From Arthrobacter sp. ATA002 (GTDB lineage: Bacteria; Actinomycetota; Actinomycetes; Actinomycetales; Micrococcaceae): DNA of 64,000 nucleotides. This document shows, piece by piece, positions 19,275-28,080 of the stretch; position 1 is the first letter of the stretch, and every line of letters begins with the position of its first letter. The notes under the pieces are model-generated. The model was not told the origin of the DNA. It made no database searches and worked only from the letters and a program-made list of their open reading frames with translations. The position numbers were made by a program, and so were the translations under genes. The stretch covers positions 1,116,001 through 1,180,000 of the forward strand of contig NZ_CP114015.1 of NCBI RefSeq assembly GCF_026898095.1, in the 5' to 3' direction.

Positions 19275-19970
19275 ATGCCTTCTGGAGAAATGCACCGCTC
19301 GAAACCCCTCCCGCGGCGGGCCGCGCCGGCGGACACCGCGGTTGTTCCTGCCGCCGCGGCCGGTGTTCCCTCGGTGACCAGCGCCGGGATTCCCATCGAA
19401 GTGCGCCGCTCCGCCAAACGCCGCCGTACCGTCAACGCCGCCTTCCGGGACGGGAAAGCCGTCATCTCGATTCCCGGCCATTTCACGAAGGCCCAGGAAG
19501 CGGACTGGGTCCGGCGCATGGTCGCCCGGCTGGAGCAGCGCACCGCCGCTCCGCAGGCGGATCCGCAGGACGCAGCGGGTGAACTCGCCGGCCGGGCCGC
19601 GGAACTGTCGCGGCGGTACCTGCACGGCGCCGCAGCGCCCCGGTCGGTGCGCTGGGTGACCAACCAGAATTCCCGCTGGGGGTCGGCAACCCCGGCACGC
19701 GGCACCATCCGGCTGTCCGACAAGCTGCAGGGCATGCCCGGCTGGGTCATCGACTATGTCCTGCTGCATGAGTTGGCCCATCTGATCGAGGCATCCCATT
19801 CACCGGCCTTCTGGCGGTTGCTGGAGTCCTATCCGCACACTGAAACCGCCAAGGCGTACTTGCAGGGAGCGGCCTTTGCCAGCTCGCGCGGGCTGCAGGG
19901 CCCGATGCAGGAGGATGAGGGCGCCGAAGAGGGCCGTCCGGCCGGCGGCCCGGCTGAAGACGGCGCCTAA
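19275..19970 (+). CDS. YgjP-like (M48-type) zinc metallopeptidase
   Basis: 231-residue protein of the YgjP/DUF45 group. The zinc motif HELAHLIEASHSPAFW holds the HExxH helix plus the third ligand histidine. The preceding VTNQNSRWGSATPARGTIRL is the conserved WGS segment of the family. The N-terminus (~35 residues) is Ala/Pro-rich and variable, and the C-terminus is acidic and disordered. Such proteins are thought to be soluble minigluzincin-type peptidases of unknown substrate. The gene converges on the DUF2342 gene, with a strong hairpin between them. No frameshift is seen. Confidence 0.87.
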   Translation: MPSGEMHRSKPLPRRAAPADTAVVPAAAAGVPSVTSAGIPIEVRRSAKRRRTVNAAFRDGKAVISIPGHFTKAQEADWVRRMVARLEQRTAAPQADPQDAAGELAGRAAELSRRYLHGAAAPRSVRWVTNQNSRWGSATPARGTIRLSDKLQGMPGWVIDYVLLHELAHLIEASHSPAFWRLLESYPHTETAKAYLQGAAFASSRGLQGPMQEDEGAEEGRPAGGPAEDGA

Positions 19971-19985
19971 CCGCAGATAACGCTG

Positions 19986-20017
19986 CGGCCCCGGCAGCGA
20001 AAATGCTGCCGGGGCCG
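19986..20017. terminator. Bidirectional terminator hairpin
   Basis: Perfect 13-bp GC-rich stem (CGGCCCCGGCAGC / GCTGCCGGGGCCG) around a 6-nt loop, centred between two convergent stop codons (19970 and 20038). No T-run is present, as is common for actinobacterial terminators. Confidence 0.75.
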
Positions 20018-20037
20018 TAGTTGCCATAGCCCTGCGG

Positions 20038-21528
20038 CTAGGACCGGGGCGGTCCGCCCTTGCCGCCGCTGGAACCGTCGCCGTCCGCGTCTCCGGAACC
20101 GCCGCCCTCGCCGGAACCGTTGCCGCTGTCCGGGTTCCCTGCCGGACCGCCGCTGTCGTCGTTCCCCTCCGGCTCGCCGGCGTCGGACTCCGGTGTATCG
20201 AACCCGCCGTTCAGCAGCCGCTCGAGGGCAGCATCGACGTCGGAATCGGAAGCATCCAGCAGCTCACGCCGCTTGCTGAAGCCCTGCGGATCATCCAGGT
20301 CCTTGGAGGTGGGCATGAGGTCCGGATGTTCCCAAACGGCGTCCCTGCCTTCGATGCCTCGCTCCTCGCGCAGCTGCGACCACAGGGCGGCAGCATCGCG
20401 GAGCCGGCGGGGGCGAAGCTCCAGCCCCACCAGCGAGGAGAAGGTGTGCTCGGCCGGGCCGCCGCTTGCGCGCCGGCGGCGGATCATTTCCCGCAGTGCG
20501 CCGGCTGATGGAAGGTTCGCCGTTGCCGCTGCAGTGACCTCGTCAACCCATCCCTCTACGAGTGCCAGGGCCGTTTCGAGGCGTTCCAGCGCTGCATCCT
20601 GCGCCGCTGTGCGCTCGGGCTGGAACACACCGCCGGACAGAGCCTCCTGGATGGATTCGGGATTGGACGGGTCCAGGTCCCGCGCCACTTCCTCGATCTT
20701 GGACATGTCGATGTGGATGCCGCGGGCGTAGCTCTCGATGGCACCGAAAAGGTGGCTTGCCAGCCACGGGGCGTGGGTGAAAAGCCGGGCATGTGCGGCT
20801 TCGCGGACGGCGAGGTACAGCCGTATTTCCGTCTCCGGGACGTCCAGGCCTTCGCCGAACTTTGCCACGTTGGCCGGCAGCAGGGCCATGGTCCCGCCCG
20901 CCAGGGGGAGCCCGATGTCGGTGGAACTGACAACTTCCTTGGACAGGGCGCCCACGGCCTGGCCTAGCTGGATCCCGAACATGGCGCCGCCCATATTCGC
21001 GAGCATGGACGAAGCTCCGCCCATCATGGATTTCATTTCTTCGGGCATCTGCGTGCTGATGGCGTTCGAGAGGGCCTGGGAAATGCTGACCGCAACCGGT
21101 TCGGTGAGCCGTTTCCACGAATCCATCGTGGCTTCGACCCATTCCGCCCGGCTCCAGGCCCGGCCCAGCGCCGAGGTGGACGCGAAATCTGTGACGGGGT
21201 CCAGCCAGAGCTGGGCGACGTGCAGCGCCTCGTCCACTTCACGGCTCTGTGCCGGCAGCACCGATGGGTCGCTGTCCGTGGCAGCCACCCGGCGGGCATT
21301 GTCCCTGGCGAGCTGCCAGTTCACCGGACCGTCCGAGGGGGCACTAAACATGGCTTGGACCTGCTGGAAGATCATGGCCATGGCGTTGGGGTCGGACGGC
21401 AGTCCTGCCGCCTTCGCCAGTTCCTGCGGATCCATGCCGCCGGCGCCTGCTCCGCCGAACAGCCGGGCAAGCATCTCGGAGAGCGGATCCTGGGGCGTCT
21501 CGCCCGGGTCGGAAGGGTTGGAGCTCAT
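20038..21528 (-). CDS. DUF2342 zincin-like protein
   Basis: 496-residue member of the DUF2342/TIGR03624 family, annotated elsewhere as a zinc-dependent metalloprotease or putative hydrolase. The conserved core includes FGIQLGQAVGALSKEV, the helix REAAHARLFTHAPWL and FGAIESYARGIHID. A canonical HExxH is not visible; REAAHARLF occupies the place where the family's metal site is expected, so activity is uncertain. The C-terminal ~60 residues are Gly/Asp/Ser-rich and disordered. The ATG at 21528 was chosen over a longer frame start because it has GGTGG upstream and begins the conserved MSSNPSDP..PLSEMLARLFGG region. It is divergent from the PDZ protease gene, as in mycobacteria. Confidence 0.85.
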   Translation of the reverse strand: MSSNPSDPGETPQDPLSEMLARLFGGAGAGGMDPQELAKAAGLPSDPNAMAMIFQQVQAMFSAPSDGPVNWQLARDNARRVAATDSDPSVLPAQSREVDEALHVAQLWLDPVTDFASTSALGRAWSRAEWVEATMDSWKRLTEPVAVSISQALSNAISTQMPEEMKSMMGGASSMLANMGGAMFGIQLGQAVGALSKEVVSSTDIGLPLAGGTMALLPANVAKFGEGLDVPETEIRLYLAVREAAHARLFTHAPWLASHLFGAIESYARGIHIDMSKIEEVARDLDPSNPESIQEALSGGVFQPERTAAQDAALERLETALALVEGWVDEVTAAATANLPSAGALREMIRRRRASGGPAEHTFSSLVGLELRPRRLRDAAALWSQLREERGIEGRDAVWEHPDLMPTSKDLDDPQGFSKRRELLDASDSDVDAALERLLNGGFDTPESDAGEPEGNDDSGGPAGNPDSGNGSGEGGGSGDADGDGSSGGKGGPPRS

Positions 21529-21822
21529 GGATACCACCGGTCCTGTGGAAGATTGACGTGCATTACGCGGAGCAGTCAGCCGCATGGCGGTCCCGGCTGC
21601 TCCGGACCACGTGCCGCCGAAAACGGTCCGTGGCTTCCTTACGTTACCGGCAGCCGGTGACGTAAGTCCCGCGTTGACCGTCTCGTTCGCTGACGGCAAA
21701 GCGCCCCGGCCCGGCAAACACCCGCGGCAAAGGCACTGCACGCTAAGCTGGGTGCCAGTATTCGCCGTTTCAGCCTCAAGTGAGCTGCCTCGGGTTCCCA
21801 CCTTTAGAAAAGGGTTGGCCAC

Positions 21823-23007
21823 TTGCGCCCCTCAGACCATCAGCACGACCCTTCCGTTCCCGGCAACGGGCCGGCGGTTCCGCCTCCGGGACAGGATGCA
21901 TCTCCGGCGCCGGCTTCAGGAACCGGCCCCTTTTCCGCTCCCCGCCGCGACCCCCGTTCCCGGGCGCTGGCGGTGTCCGGTGCGCTGACCGTGGTGCTGG
22001 GAGCCGCTGCCGTGTTCCTGCCGACCCCGTACGTGGTGGAGTCACCGGGTCCCACATTCAACACGGTGGGCACCGTGGCCGCCGGCGGCGAAGACACGCC
22101 GCTGATAGAGATCGAGGGCGCGCCCACCTATCCCACCGACGGCGAGCTGGACCTGACCACCGTTTACGTGGCCGGCGGACCCGGCTCGACCATGAGTTTC
22201 CTGGAAGCCGTTGGGGCATGGCTGAACCCGGAAGACGCCGTTGTTCCGGAGGAATTTGTGTACCCCCGCGGAACGACCGGAGAAGACATCGACGAACAAA
22301 ACGCCGCCGCCATGACGTCGTCCCAGGAAGCAGCAGTGGCAGCGGCGCTGCGGGAACTGGACATTCCCTTCACCGAGGACCTGGCCGTGGCCGAACTCGT
22401 GGACGGCTCACCGGCCGAGGGGGTGCTTGAAGCGGGGGATACCCTGATCAGCGTGGATGGGACGGCCATCGACGGCATCGAAACGCTGCGCCGCGAGCTG
22501 GAGGCGGGCGGCGGTGCCCCGGTGGAGGTCGAGTTCCGCCGGGACGGGCAGGAACAAACCGGAACCGTGACTCCGGCCGCCGCGGATTCGGGGAGTTATC
22601 AGCTCGGAATTTTCCTGGCCACCAGTTTTGAATTTCCCTTCGAGGTCAGCATTGCCCTGGACGACGTCGGCGGGCCGTCCGCCGGCATGATGTTCGCGCT
22701 CGGGATTGTTGACCGGCTGACACCCGGCGGCATGACCGGCGGCCGGCACTTCGCCGGTACCGGAACCATCGATTCAGCCGGAAATGTGGGCCCGATCGGC
22801 GGTATAGCACAGAAAATGACGGGAGCCTCCGACGCCGGCGCCGAGTTCTTCCTGGCGCCCGCGGAAAACTGCGGGGAAGTGGTCGGAAACATACCGGAGG
22901 GGCTCGGCGTTGTGCGCGTTGCCACTCTGGACGAGGCACGGACCGCCGTCGATGCCCTGGCCGCCGGTACCAGTCCGGAGGAGCTTGCACAGTGTTCCGC
23001 GGAGTAG
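21823..23007 (+). CDS. PDZ / Lon-type serine protease (YlbL-like)
   Basis: Membrane-anchored protease of 394 residues. After a disordered Pro-rich N-terminus comes one transmembrane segment (about 48-68, SRALAVSGALTVVLGAAAVF). A PDZ domain (about 185-260, VAELVDGSPAEGVLEAGDTL) and a C-terminal S16/Lon-type domain follow. The Ser of GPSAGMMFALG and the Lys of GGIAQKM form the Ser-Lys dyad. Family members in Firmicutes are implicated in the turnover of membrane or checkpoint proteins. TTG at 21823 is taken as the start because AAAAGGG lies 9 nt upstream. No in-frame ATG lies near the conserved N-terminal region. The 294-base upstream region shared with the DUF2342 gene holds no other gene. Confidence 0.88.
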   Translation: MRPSDHQHDPSVPGNGPAVPPPGQDASPAPASGTGPFSAPRRDPRSRALAVSGALTVVLGAAAVFLPTPYVVESPGPTFNTVGTVAAGGEDTPLIEIEGAPTYPTDGELDLTTVYVAGGPGSTMSFLEAVGAWLNPEDAVVPEEFVYPRGTTGEDIDEQNAAAMTSSQEAAVAAALRELDIPFTEDLAVAELVDGSPAEGVLEAGDTLISVDGTAIDGIETLRRELEAGGGAPVEVEFRRDGQEQTGTVTPAAADSGSYQLGIFLATSFEFPFEVSIALDDVGGPSAGMMFALGIVDRLTPGGMTGGRHFAGTGTIDSAGNVGPIGGIAQKMTGASDAGAEFFLAPAENCGEVVGNIPEGLGVVRVATLDEARTAVDALAAGTSPEELAQCSAE

Positions 23008-23170
23008 CCGCGCGCCGGGACGGCAGCCGCCCGCCGGACAGCGCCGGCCGGGTCCGCGGGACGCCGGAACAGCCCGGCCGCCCATCACGATCGTGAAAAG
23101 GTTCTTCAGCAAAGGCGGGGCAGGTGGCCCTTGCAAGGAAGACAAGGCAGAATGAGAAATGCACGGCAAC

Positions 23171-23201
23171 TTGCAAAGGGGACAAGAAAATGTCCTGTAG
23201 T
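23171..23201 (+). promoter_or_regulatory. Candidate promoter of the UPF0182 gene
   Basis: TTGCAA (23171-23176) and TGTAGT (23196-23201) separated by 19 bases, about 47 bases before the GTG start. The spacing is slightly long, so this is a tentative call. Confidence 0.35.
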
Positions 23202-23248
23202 ACCGGTTGCAGGCGCCGTGGACCGACGTACCGAACGATGAGGTAACA

Positions 23249-26200
23249 GTGACTTCCGGACCAAACGGCCCATTTTCCCGACCAAGCCCCAGCACGGGCA
23301 CCCGTCCCGGCAACCGGCGCAGACCAAGCCCCTTGATCGCCACGCTGATCGTGGTGGCAGTCCTTGTGATTGGTTTCGTGTACTTTTCGCAGGTCTATGC
23401 GGACGTCCTCTGGTACAACCAGCTGGGATACCTTGAAGTCTTTGTCAAGGAAAACCTGACGCGGATCGCCATGTTCCTCAGCGCGTTCATCGTGATGGCC
23501 GCATGCGTCTTCCTGAGCATTAGGGTCGCATACTCCTCACGTCCCGTGTACGCCCCTGACAGTGCACTGCAGGACAACCTGAACCGCTACCAGGCCCAGC
23601 TGGAACCGGTCCGCAAGCTCCTGATGATCGGCATCCCCGTCGTCGTCGGCGGGTTTGCCGGTACGGCAGCCATGTCCATGTGGCAGCAGGCCCTCCTGTT
23701 CTTCAACAGCCGCAACTTCGGCGAGCAGGATCCCGAGTTCGGACTGGACTTCAGTTTCTACCTCACCCAGCTGCCGTTCCTGGGCTTCATCATCGGCTTC
23801 CTCATCAGCGTGGTGGTCATCTCCGGGATCGCCGGCCTGCTGACGCATTACCTTTACGGCGGCATCCGCCTCGAGGAAAAGGGCATCTTCACGTCCCGTC
23901 AGGCGCGCATCCACATTGCCGTCATAGCTGCAACTTTCCTGCTGCTTCAAGCCGCAAATTTCTGGCTGGACCGCTACGACACGTTGCTGAGTACCTCCGG
24001 AACCTGGACCGGCGCCCTCTATACGGACGTTGAAGCTGTCATTCCGACCAAGACCATCCTCACCGTGGCCTCCGTTATCGTGGCCATCCTGTTCATCGTG
24101 TCAGCGGTCATCGGCCGGTGGCGCCTGCCCATCATCGGCACGGCCATGCTTATCATCACGGCCATCGTGGCCGGCGGCGTCTACCCCTGGATCGTGCAGC
24201 AGTACCAGGTGCGCCCCTCCGAACTGAGCAGGGAAGCTCCGTACATCCAGCGCAACATTGAGCTGACGCGGGAGGCCTACGGCTTGGACGAAACCGAGCT
24301 GATTGATTACGAAGCCACGGTTGAGGCCAATGCCGGCGCCCTGGCCGCTGACTCCGGCACCACCTCCAACATCCGCCTGCTGGACCCGAACGTCGTTTCG
24401 CCGGCCTTCTCCCAGCTGCAGCAGTTCCGGCAGTATTATCAGTTCCCGGAAACGCTCAACGTTGACCGGTACGACATTGACGGCGAAGTCCAGGACACCG
24501 TCATCGCCGTGCGCGAACTGAACACCGACGGCGTGCCCGACGGGTGGGTCAACGAGCACATTCTCTACACCCACGGTTACGGAGTGGTTGCCGCCCGCGG
24601 CTCCACCGTCCAGGCCGACGGCAAGCCCAGCTTCATGGAGTCCGGCATTCCGTCCAGCGGCGTCCTGGGGGACTATGAACCCCGGATCTACTTCGGCGAA
24701 TCCTCGCCGGAATACTCAGTGGTGGGTGCCCCGGAGGGCGCCGCCGCAGGAAATCGACCGCCCGCAGACCGGCGATTCCGACACCGAGTCCCAGACAACG
24801 TTCGACGGCGACGGCGGACCCAGCGTGGGCAATCTGTTCAACCAGCTGGTCTACGCCATCAAGTTCCAGTCCACCGAAATCCTGCTCGCGGATGCGGTCA
24901 ACGAAGAATCCCAGATCCTCTATGACCGCGATCCGCGCGAGCGTGTGGAAAAGGTTGCCCCGTACCTCACGGTGGACGGCAACGCCTACCCCGCAGTTGT
25001 TGACGGCCGGGTGCAGTGGATCGTTGACGGCTACACCACGAGCCAGTACTTCCCATACTCCACCCAGCAGGAGCTGCAGGCCGCAACTACTGATTCCCTG
25101 ACCACGGGAGCGGCGGCACTGCCGGCGGACCAGGTGAACTACATCCGCAATGCGGTCAAGGCCACCGTTGACGCCTACGACGGTTCGGTGACCCTCTACG
25201 CCTGGGATGACGAGGACCCGCTGCTGCAGTCCTGGCAGAGCGTTTTCCCGTCCACGCTCAAGCCCTACAGCGAGATGTCAGCGGATCTCATGGCGCACGT
25301 TCGCTACCCGGAGGACCAGTTCAAGGTTCAGCGTGAGCTCCTGGGCAAGTACCACGTCACCAATGCTGATTCGTTCTTCCGGAACGACGACGCGTGGAGC
25401 GTCCCGAACGACCCGACGGTCGCCAACTCCGAGGTCAAGCAGCCGCCGTACTACCTGTCCCTGCAGATGCCGGGCCAGGACGACACGGCGTTCTCCCTGA
25501 CCACCCCGTTTATTCCGTTTGTGGCCCCCAACAACGAAGCCCGCAACGTGCTGTACGGCTTCCTCTCGGCTGACGCGGATGCCGGGACCGGCGAAGACGG
25601 CGTCAAGAGCGAGGACTACGGCAAGCTCCGGCTGCTCTCGCTTCCCACCGACACCGTGGTGCCGGGTCCGGGCCAGGCACAAAACCGGTTCAACTCGGAT
25701 CCGACGGTGTCGAACGCCTTGAACCTGCTGCGGCAGGGGGCCTCCGAGGTCATCAACGGCAACCTGCTCTCGCTGCCTGTCGGAGGCGGCATGCTCTACG
25801 TGCAGCCGGTCTACGTACAGTCCTCCGGTGATGCGTCGTATCCGACGCTGCAGCGCGTACTGGTGAACTTCGGTGAGAGGGTCGGCTTCGCGCCGACGCT
25901 GGATGAGGCCCTCAACCAGGTCTTCGGCGGCGACTCCGGTGCCATCACCGGTGACTCTGAAAACGTCGGGCAGACCCCCGATCCCGGAACCGGGGAAGTG
26001 CCGGGCGACACCACTGCCGAGGCCGACCTCGCCGCAGCGCTGGACGATGCCGGGGCCGCCATCCAGGAGGGGCAGTCAGCGCTGGCAGCCAACGACTTCG
26101 CCGCCTACGGTGCGGCGCAGGACAAGCTCAACGCCGCCATCGAGCGGGCCATCGCCGCGCAGGAAGCCATGGACGAGGCGGCCGGGGGGACCGAGGAGGG

Positions 26201-26261
26201 GACCACCGGTGCCACCGAAGGTGCAACTCCCGCCCCCACGGAGGATGCCCAGGGCGACTAG
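23249..26261 (+). CDS. UPF0182 multi-pass membrane protein (frameshifted)
   Basis: Large membrane protein, about 1003 residues when restored, of the UPF0182 family found across Actinobacteria. About seven transmembrane segments occupy the first ~320 residues. The rest is a big extracytoplasmic domain ([60 protein letters not shown]). The acidic Ala-rich C-terminus is disordered. The frame shifts at the GGG of 24736-24738. Removing one G (or adding two bases) restores [22 protein letters not shown] at 23249 with GAGG upstream was chosen as the start. The biochemical function is unknown. It follows the PDZ protease gene, as in mycobacteria. Confidence 0.87.
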
Positions 26262-26269
26262 CAGCTGAC

Positions 26270-26294
26270 GCAGCCGCAACCGATTTGCGGCTGC
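26270..26294 (+). terminator. Hairpin after the UPF0182 gene
   Basis: Perfect 10-bp stem (GCAGCCGCAA / TTGCGGCTGC) with a 5-nt loop, 8 bases after the stop codon. Its right arm overlaps the -35 box of the tRNA promoter, so terminator and promoter share sequence. Confidence 0.65.
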
Positions 26295-26313
26295 TCCCCG
26301 CGGCGGGTAGAGT
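26285..26313 (+). promoter_or_regulatory. Promoter of tRNA-fMet
   Basis: TTGCGG (26285-26290), a 17-nt spacer and TAGAGT (26308-26313), with the mature tRNA 5' end 12 bases further on. This is a well-formed housekeeping sigma promoter at the right distance. Confidence 0.7.
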
Positions 26314-26325
26314 TAACTATCACGC

Positions 26326-26402
26326 CGCGGGGTGGAGCAGTTCGGTAGCTCGCTGGGCTCATAACCCAGAGGTCGCAAGTTCAAATCTTGCCCCCGCAAC
26401 CA
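26326..26402 (+). tRNA. Initiator tRNA-fMet (CAU)
   Basis: A 77-nt tRNA with the CCA end encoded. The acceptor stem has the C1-A72 mismatch diagnostic of bacterial initiators. The anticodon stem ends in the three G-C pairs (GGG/CCC) required for P-site entry, and the loop is CTCATAA with anticodon CAT. The T-loop reads TTCAAAT. The sequence is very close to E. coli initiator tRNA over most of its length. It sits alone between a UPF0182 and a DUF6328 gene with its own promoter and a downstream hairpin, so it is a single-gene unit. Confidence 0.97.
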
Positions 26403-26420
26403 TGCAACACGGATGTACCG

Positions 26421-26458
26421 GAAGATCCCGGTTGACAGAAATGTCAACCGGGATCTTC
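26421..26458 (+). terminator. Perfect 17-bp hairpin after tRNA-fMet
   Basis: Perfect inverted repeat (GAAGATCCCGGTTGACA and its complement) with a GAAA tetraloop, beginning 18 bases after the tRNA. There is no T-run, but the stem length and the GNRA loop make a stable terminator or 3'-processing structure. Confidence 0.8.
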
Positions 26459-26500
26459 TGCGTTCGGGGCTTCCCCCCTGCTCCCCGGCGCTGCGGCTAA

Positions 26501-26506
26501 TAGACT
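26501..26506 (+). promoter_or_regulatory. -10 element, leaderless DUF6328 gene
   Basis: TAGACT followed by 6 nt (CGCGGC) and the ATG at 26513. Confidence 0.5.
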
Positions 26507-26512
26507 CGCGGC

Positions 26513-27193
26513 ATGGGCAATCGGGCAGGGCCGGCTCGCAGAGGTGACCATCAGAGGCCTGCCGGCGATCCCGCAGCCGGACATCGGGGGCCCAAGAGGA
26601 ACCGGGCCGAGGCGGACCGCGCCAAGGTGGAGCGCGCCAGGGACGAGCGGACCAGAGCGGAGCGGGCCAGAGCGCGCCGGGATTCTGAATCCTCACCGGA
26701 TCGAATCGACCACAACTGGACGGATCTCCTGAACGAACTGCGCGTGCTGCAGAACGGTGTGCAGATTCTGGCGGGGTTCCTGCTCACCCTTCCGTTCCAA
26801 CAGCGGTTCGCTGCGCTGTCCCGCGCGCAGGTCATCGTGTACCTGTCCCTGGTGGTGGTGTCGGCGCTGACCACCGCCGTGCTGATGTCCACGGTTGTCA
26901 TGCACCGGAGCTTCTTCCACCGCCGGATTAAGCCTGATCTGATTCGCTACAGCGACATTCTTCTTCGCATCATTCTTATCCTCGTGGGCCTGACCACCAT
27001 CGGCACCCTTGGCCTCGTCTTCGACCTGGTAGTCGGCAGCGTCAGCGGAACCGCCGTGGGTGTCGGCCTGGGCCTGGTGCTCCTCGTTCTGTGGGTCCTG
27101 CAGCCGCTGACGCTCCGGCGGTGCGCCCTTCGCCGCCGGGGGATCAGCTCAGCGCCTGCTCCGGGACGGGCGAACGCCGAGAAGAGCCGCTGA
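26513..27193 (+). CDS. DUF6328 family membrane protein
   Basis: 226-residue protein. The first ~60 residues are highly charged and Arg-rich (RAEADRAKVERARDERTRAE), likely cytoplasmic and helical. The conserved segment NELRVLQNGVQILAGFLLTL introduces four transmembrane helices (about 80-100, 105-130, 150-172, 177-200). This matches the DUF6328 family of actinobacterial small membrane proteins with no known function. The start is supported by a TAGACT element 6 nt upstream. The gene converges on pspA with a hairpin between. Nothing in the sequence suggests a substrate. Confidence 0.8.
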   Translation: MGNRAGPARRGDHQRPAGDPAAGHRGPKRNRAEADRAKVERARDERTRAERARARRDSESSPDRIDHNWTDLLNELRVLQNGVQILAGFLLTLPFQQRFAALSRAQVIVYLSLVVVSALTTAVLMSTVVMHRSFFHRRIKPDLIRYSDILLRIILILVGLTTIGTLGLVFDLVVGSVSGTAVGVGLGLVLLVLWVLQPLTLRRCALRRRGISSAPAPGRANAEKSR

Positions 27194-27201
27194 AAAAGAC
27201 T

Positions 27202-27235
27202 ACGGGCGGCACTTCCGCAGGGGAATGCCGCCCGT
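27202..27235. terminator. Hairpin between DUF6328 gene and pspA
   Basis: 10-bp perfect stem (ACGGGCGGCA / TGCCGCCCGT), 14-nt loop, between two convergent stop codons. It may serve both strands. Confidence 0.7.
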
Positions 27236-27270
27236 CAGTGGTCAGCGCCGGCAAACGGCGCTGATGGTGC

Positions 27271-28065
27271 TTAGTTCTGGCCGATGGCGGACTGTCCCGA
27301 GCCGGAGCTCTTCAGGGCGGCCAGGCGGGCTTCAACCTCAGTCTGCTCGCCCAGATCCTCAAGGCTCTCGAACTGGGCGTCCAAGCTGGAAGCAGCCAGT
27401 TCGTTTGCACCACGCACGCGCGCTTCTTCGCGGCGGATCTTCTCTTCGAAGCGGCCGACTTCCGAGGTGGAGTCCATGACGTCGATGCTCTTCATGGCCT
27501 CGTGCATCTGCGTCTGCGCATGTGCGTTGCGGGAACGCGCAATCAGTTCATCGCGCTTGCTCTGCAGCTGGTTAAGCTTGCCCTTCATCTGGTCCAGGCC
27601 GGTCTTCAGCCGCTCCACGATCTCTTCCTGTGAAGCGATCGTGGGCTCGGCACCCTTGGCTTCGTTTTCCGCTGCGATCTGCCGCTGGATGGCCACCTTC
27701 GCCAGGTTGTCGAACTTCTGCGCGTCGGCGGTATTGCCGGCATCACGGAACTCGTCTGCCTTCCGTGATGCAGCCAGCGCCTTGTTGCCCCAGTTGCGGG
27801 AATTCTGGATGTCCTCGTTGTAATCATCCTGGAGCATGCGCAGGTTGCCGATGGTCTGGGCAACTGCACTCTCCGCCTCGGCAATGTTGTTGCTGTAGTC
27901 CCGGACCATCTGGTCCAGCATCTTCTGCGGATCTTCGGCCTGGTCCAGGATGGCGTTGATGTTGGCCTTGGCCAGCTGGGTGATACGTCCAAAGATTGAC
28001 TGCTTTACCACGGTGTCTGCCTTTCGGTTTTTGGATGTGAACCTGTTGAAGAATTTGGAAGCCAT
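27271..28065 (-). CDS. pspA: PspA/IM30 family protein
   Basis: 264-residue coiled-coil protein of the PspA/Vipp1 (ESCRT-III-like) family. It binds stressed membranes and helps maintain the proton gradient. The N-terminal amphipathic part (IFGRITQLAKANINAILDQA) and DPQKMLDQMVRDY are classic family motifs. Long heptad-rich helices follow to about residue 230. The C-terminus lacks the zinc or regulatory extension seen in some paralogues. It lies 15 bases downstream of the TPM-domain gene and is probably co-transcribed with it; that pairing suggests a shared role in envelope integrity. The sequence is intact. Confidence 0.92.
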   Translation of the reverse strand: MASKFFNRFTSKNRKADTVVKQSIFGRITQLAKANINAILDQAEDPQKMLDQMVRDYSNNIAEAESAVAQTIGNLRMLQDDYNEDIQNSRNWGNKALAASRKADEFRDAGNTADAQKFDNLAKVAIQRQIAAENEAKGAEPTIASQEEIVERLKTGLDQMKGKLNQLQSKRDELIARSRNAHAQTQMHEAMKSIDVMDSTSEVGRFEEKIRREEARVRGANELAASSLDAQFESLEDLGEQTEVEARLAALKSSGSGQSAIGQN

Positions 28066-28080
28066 AACTCGAGCCTGTGC

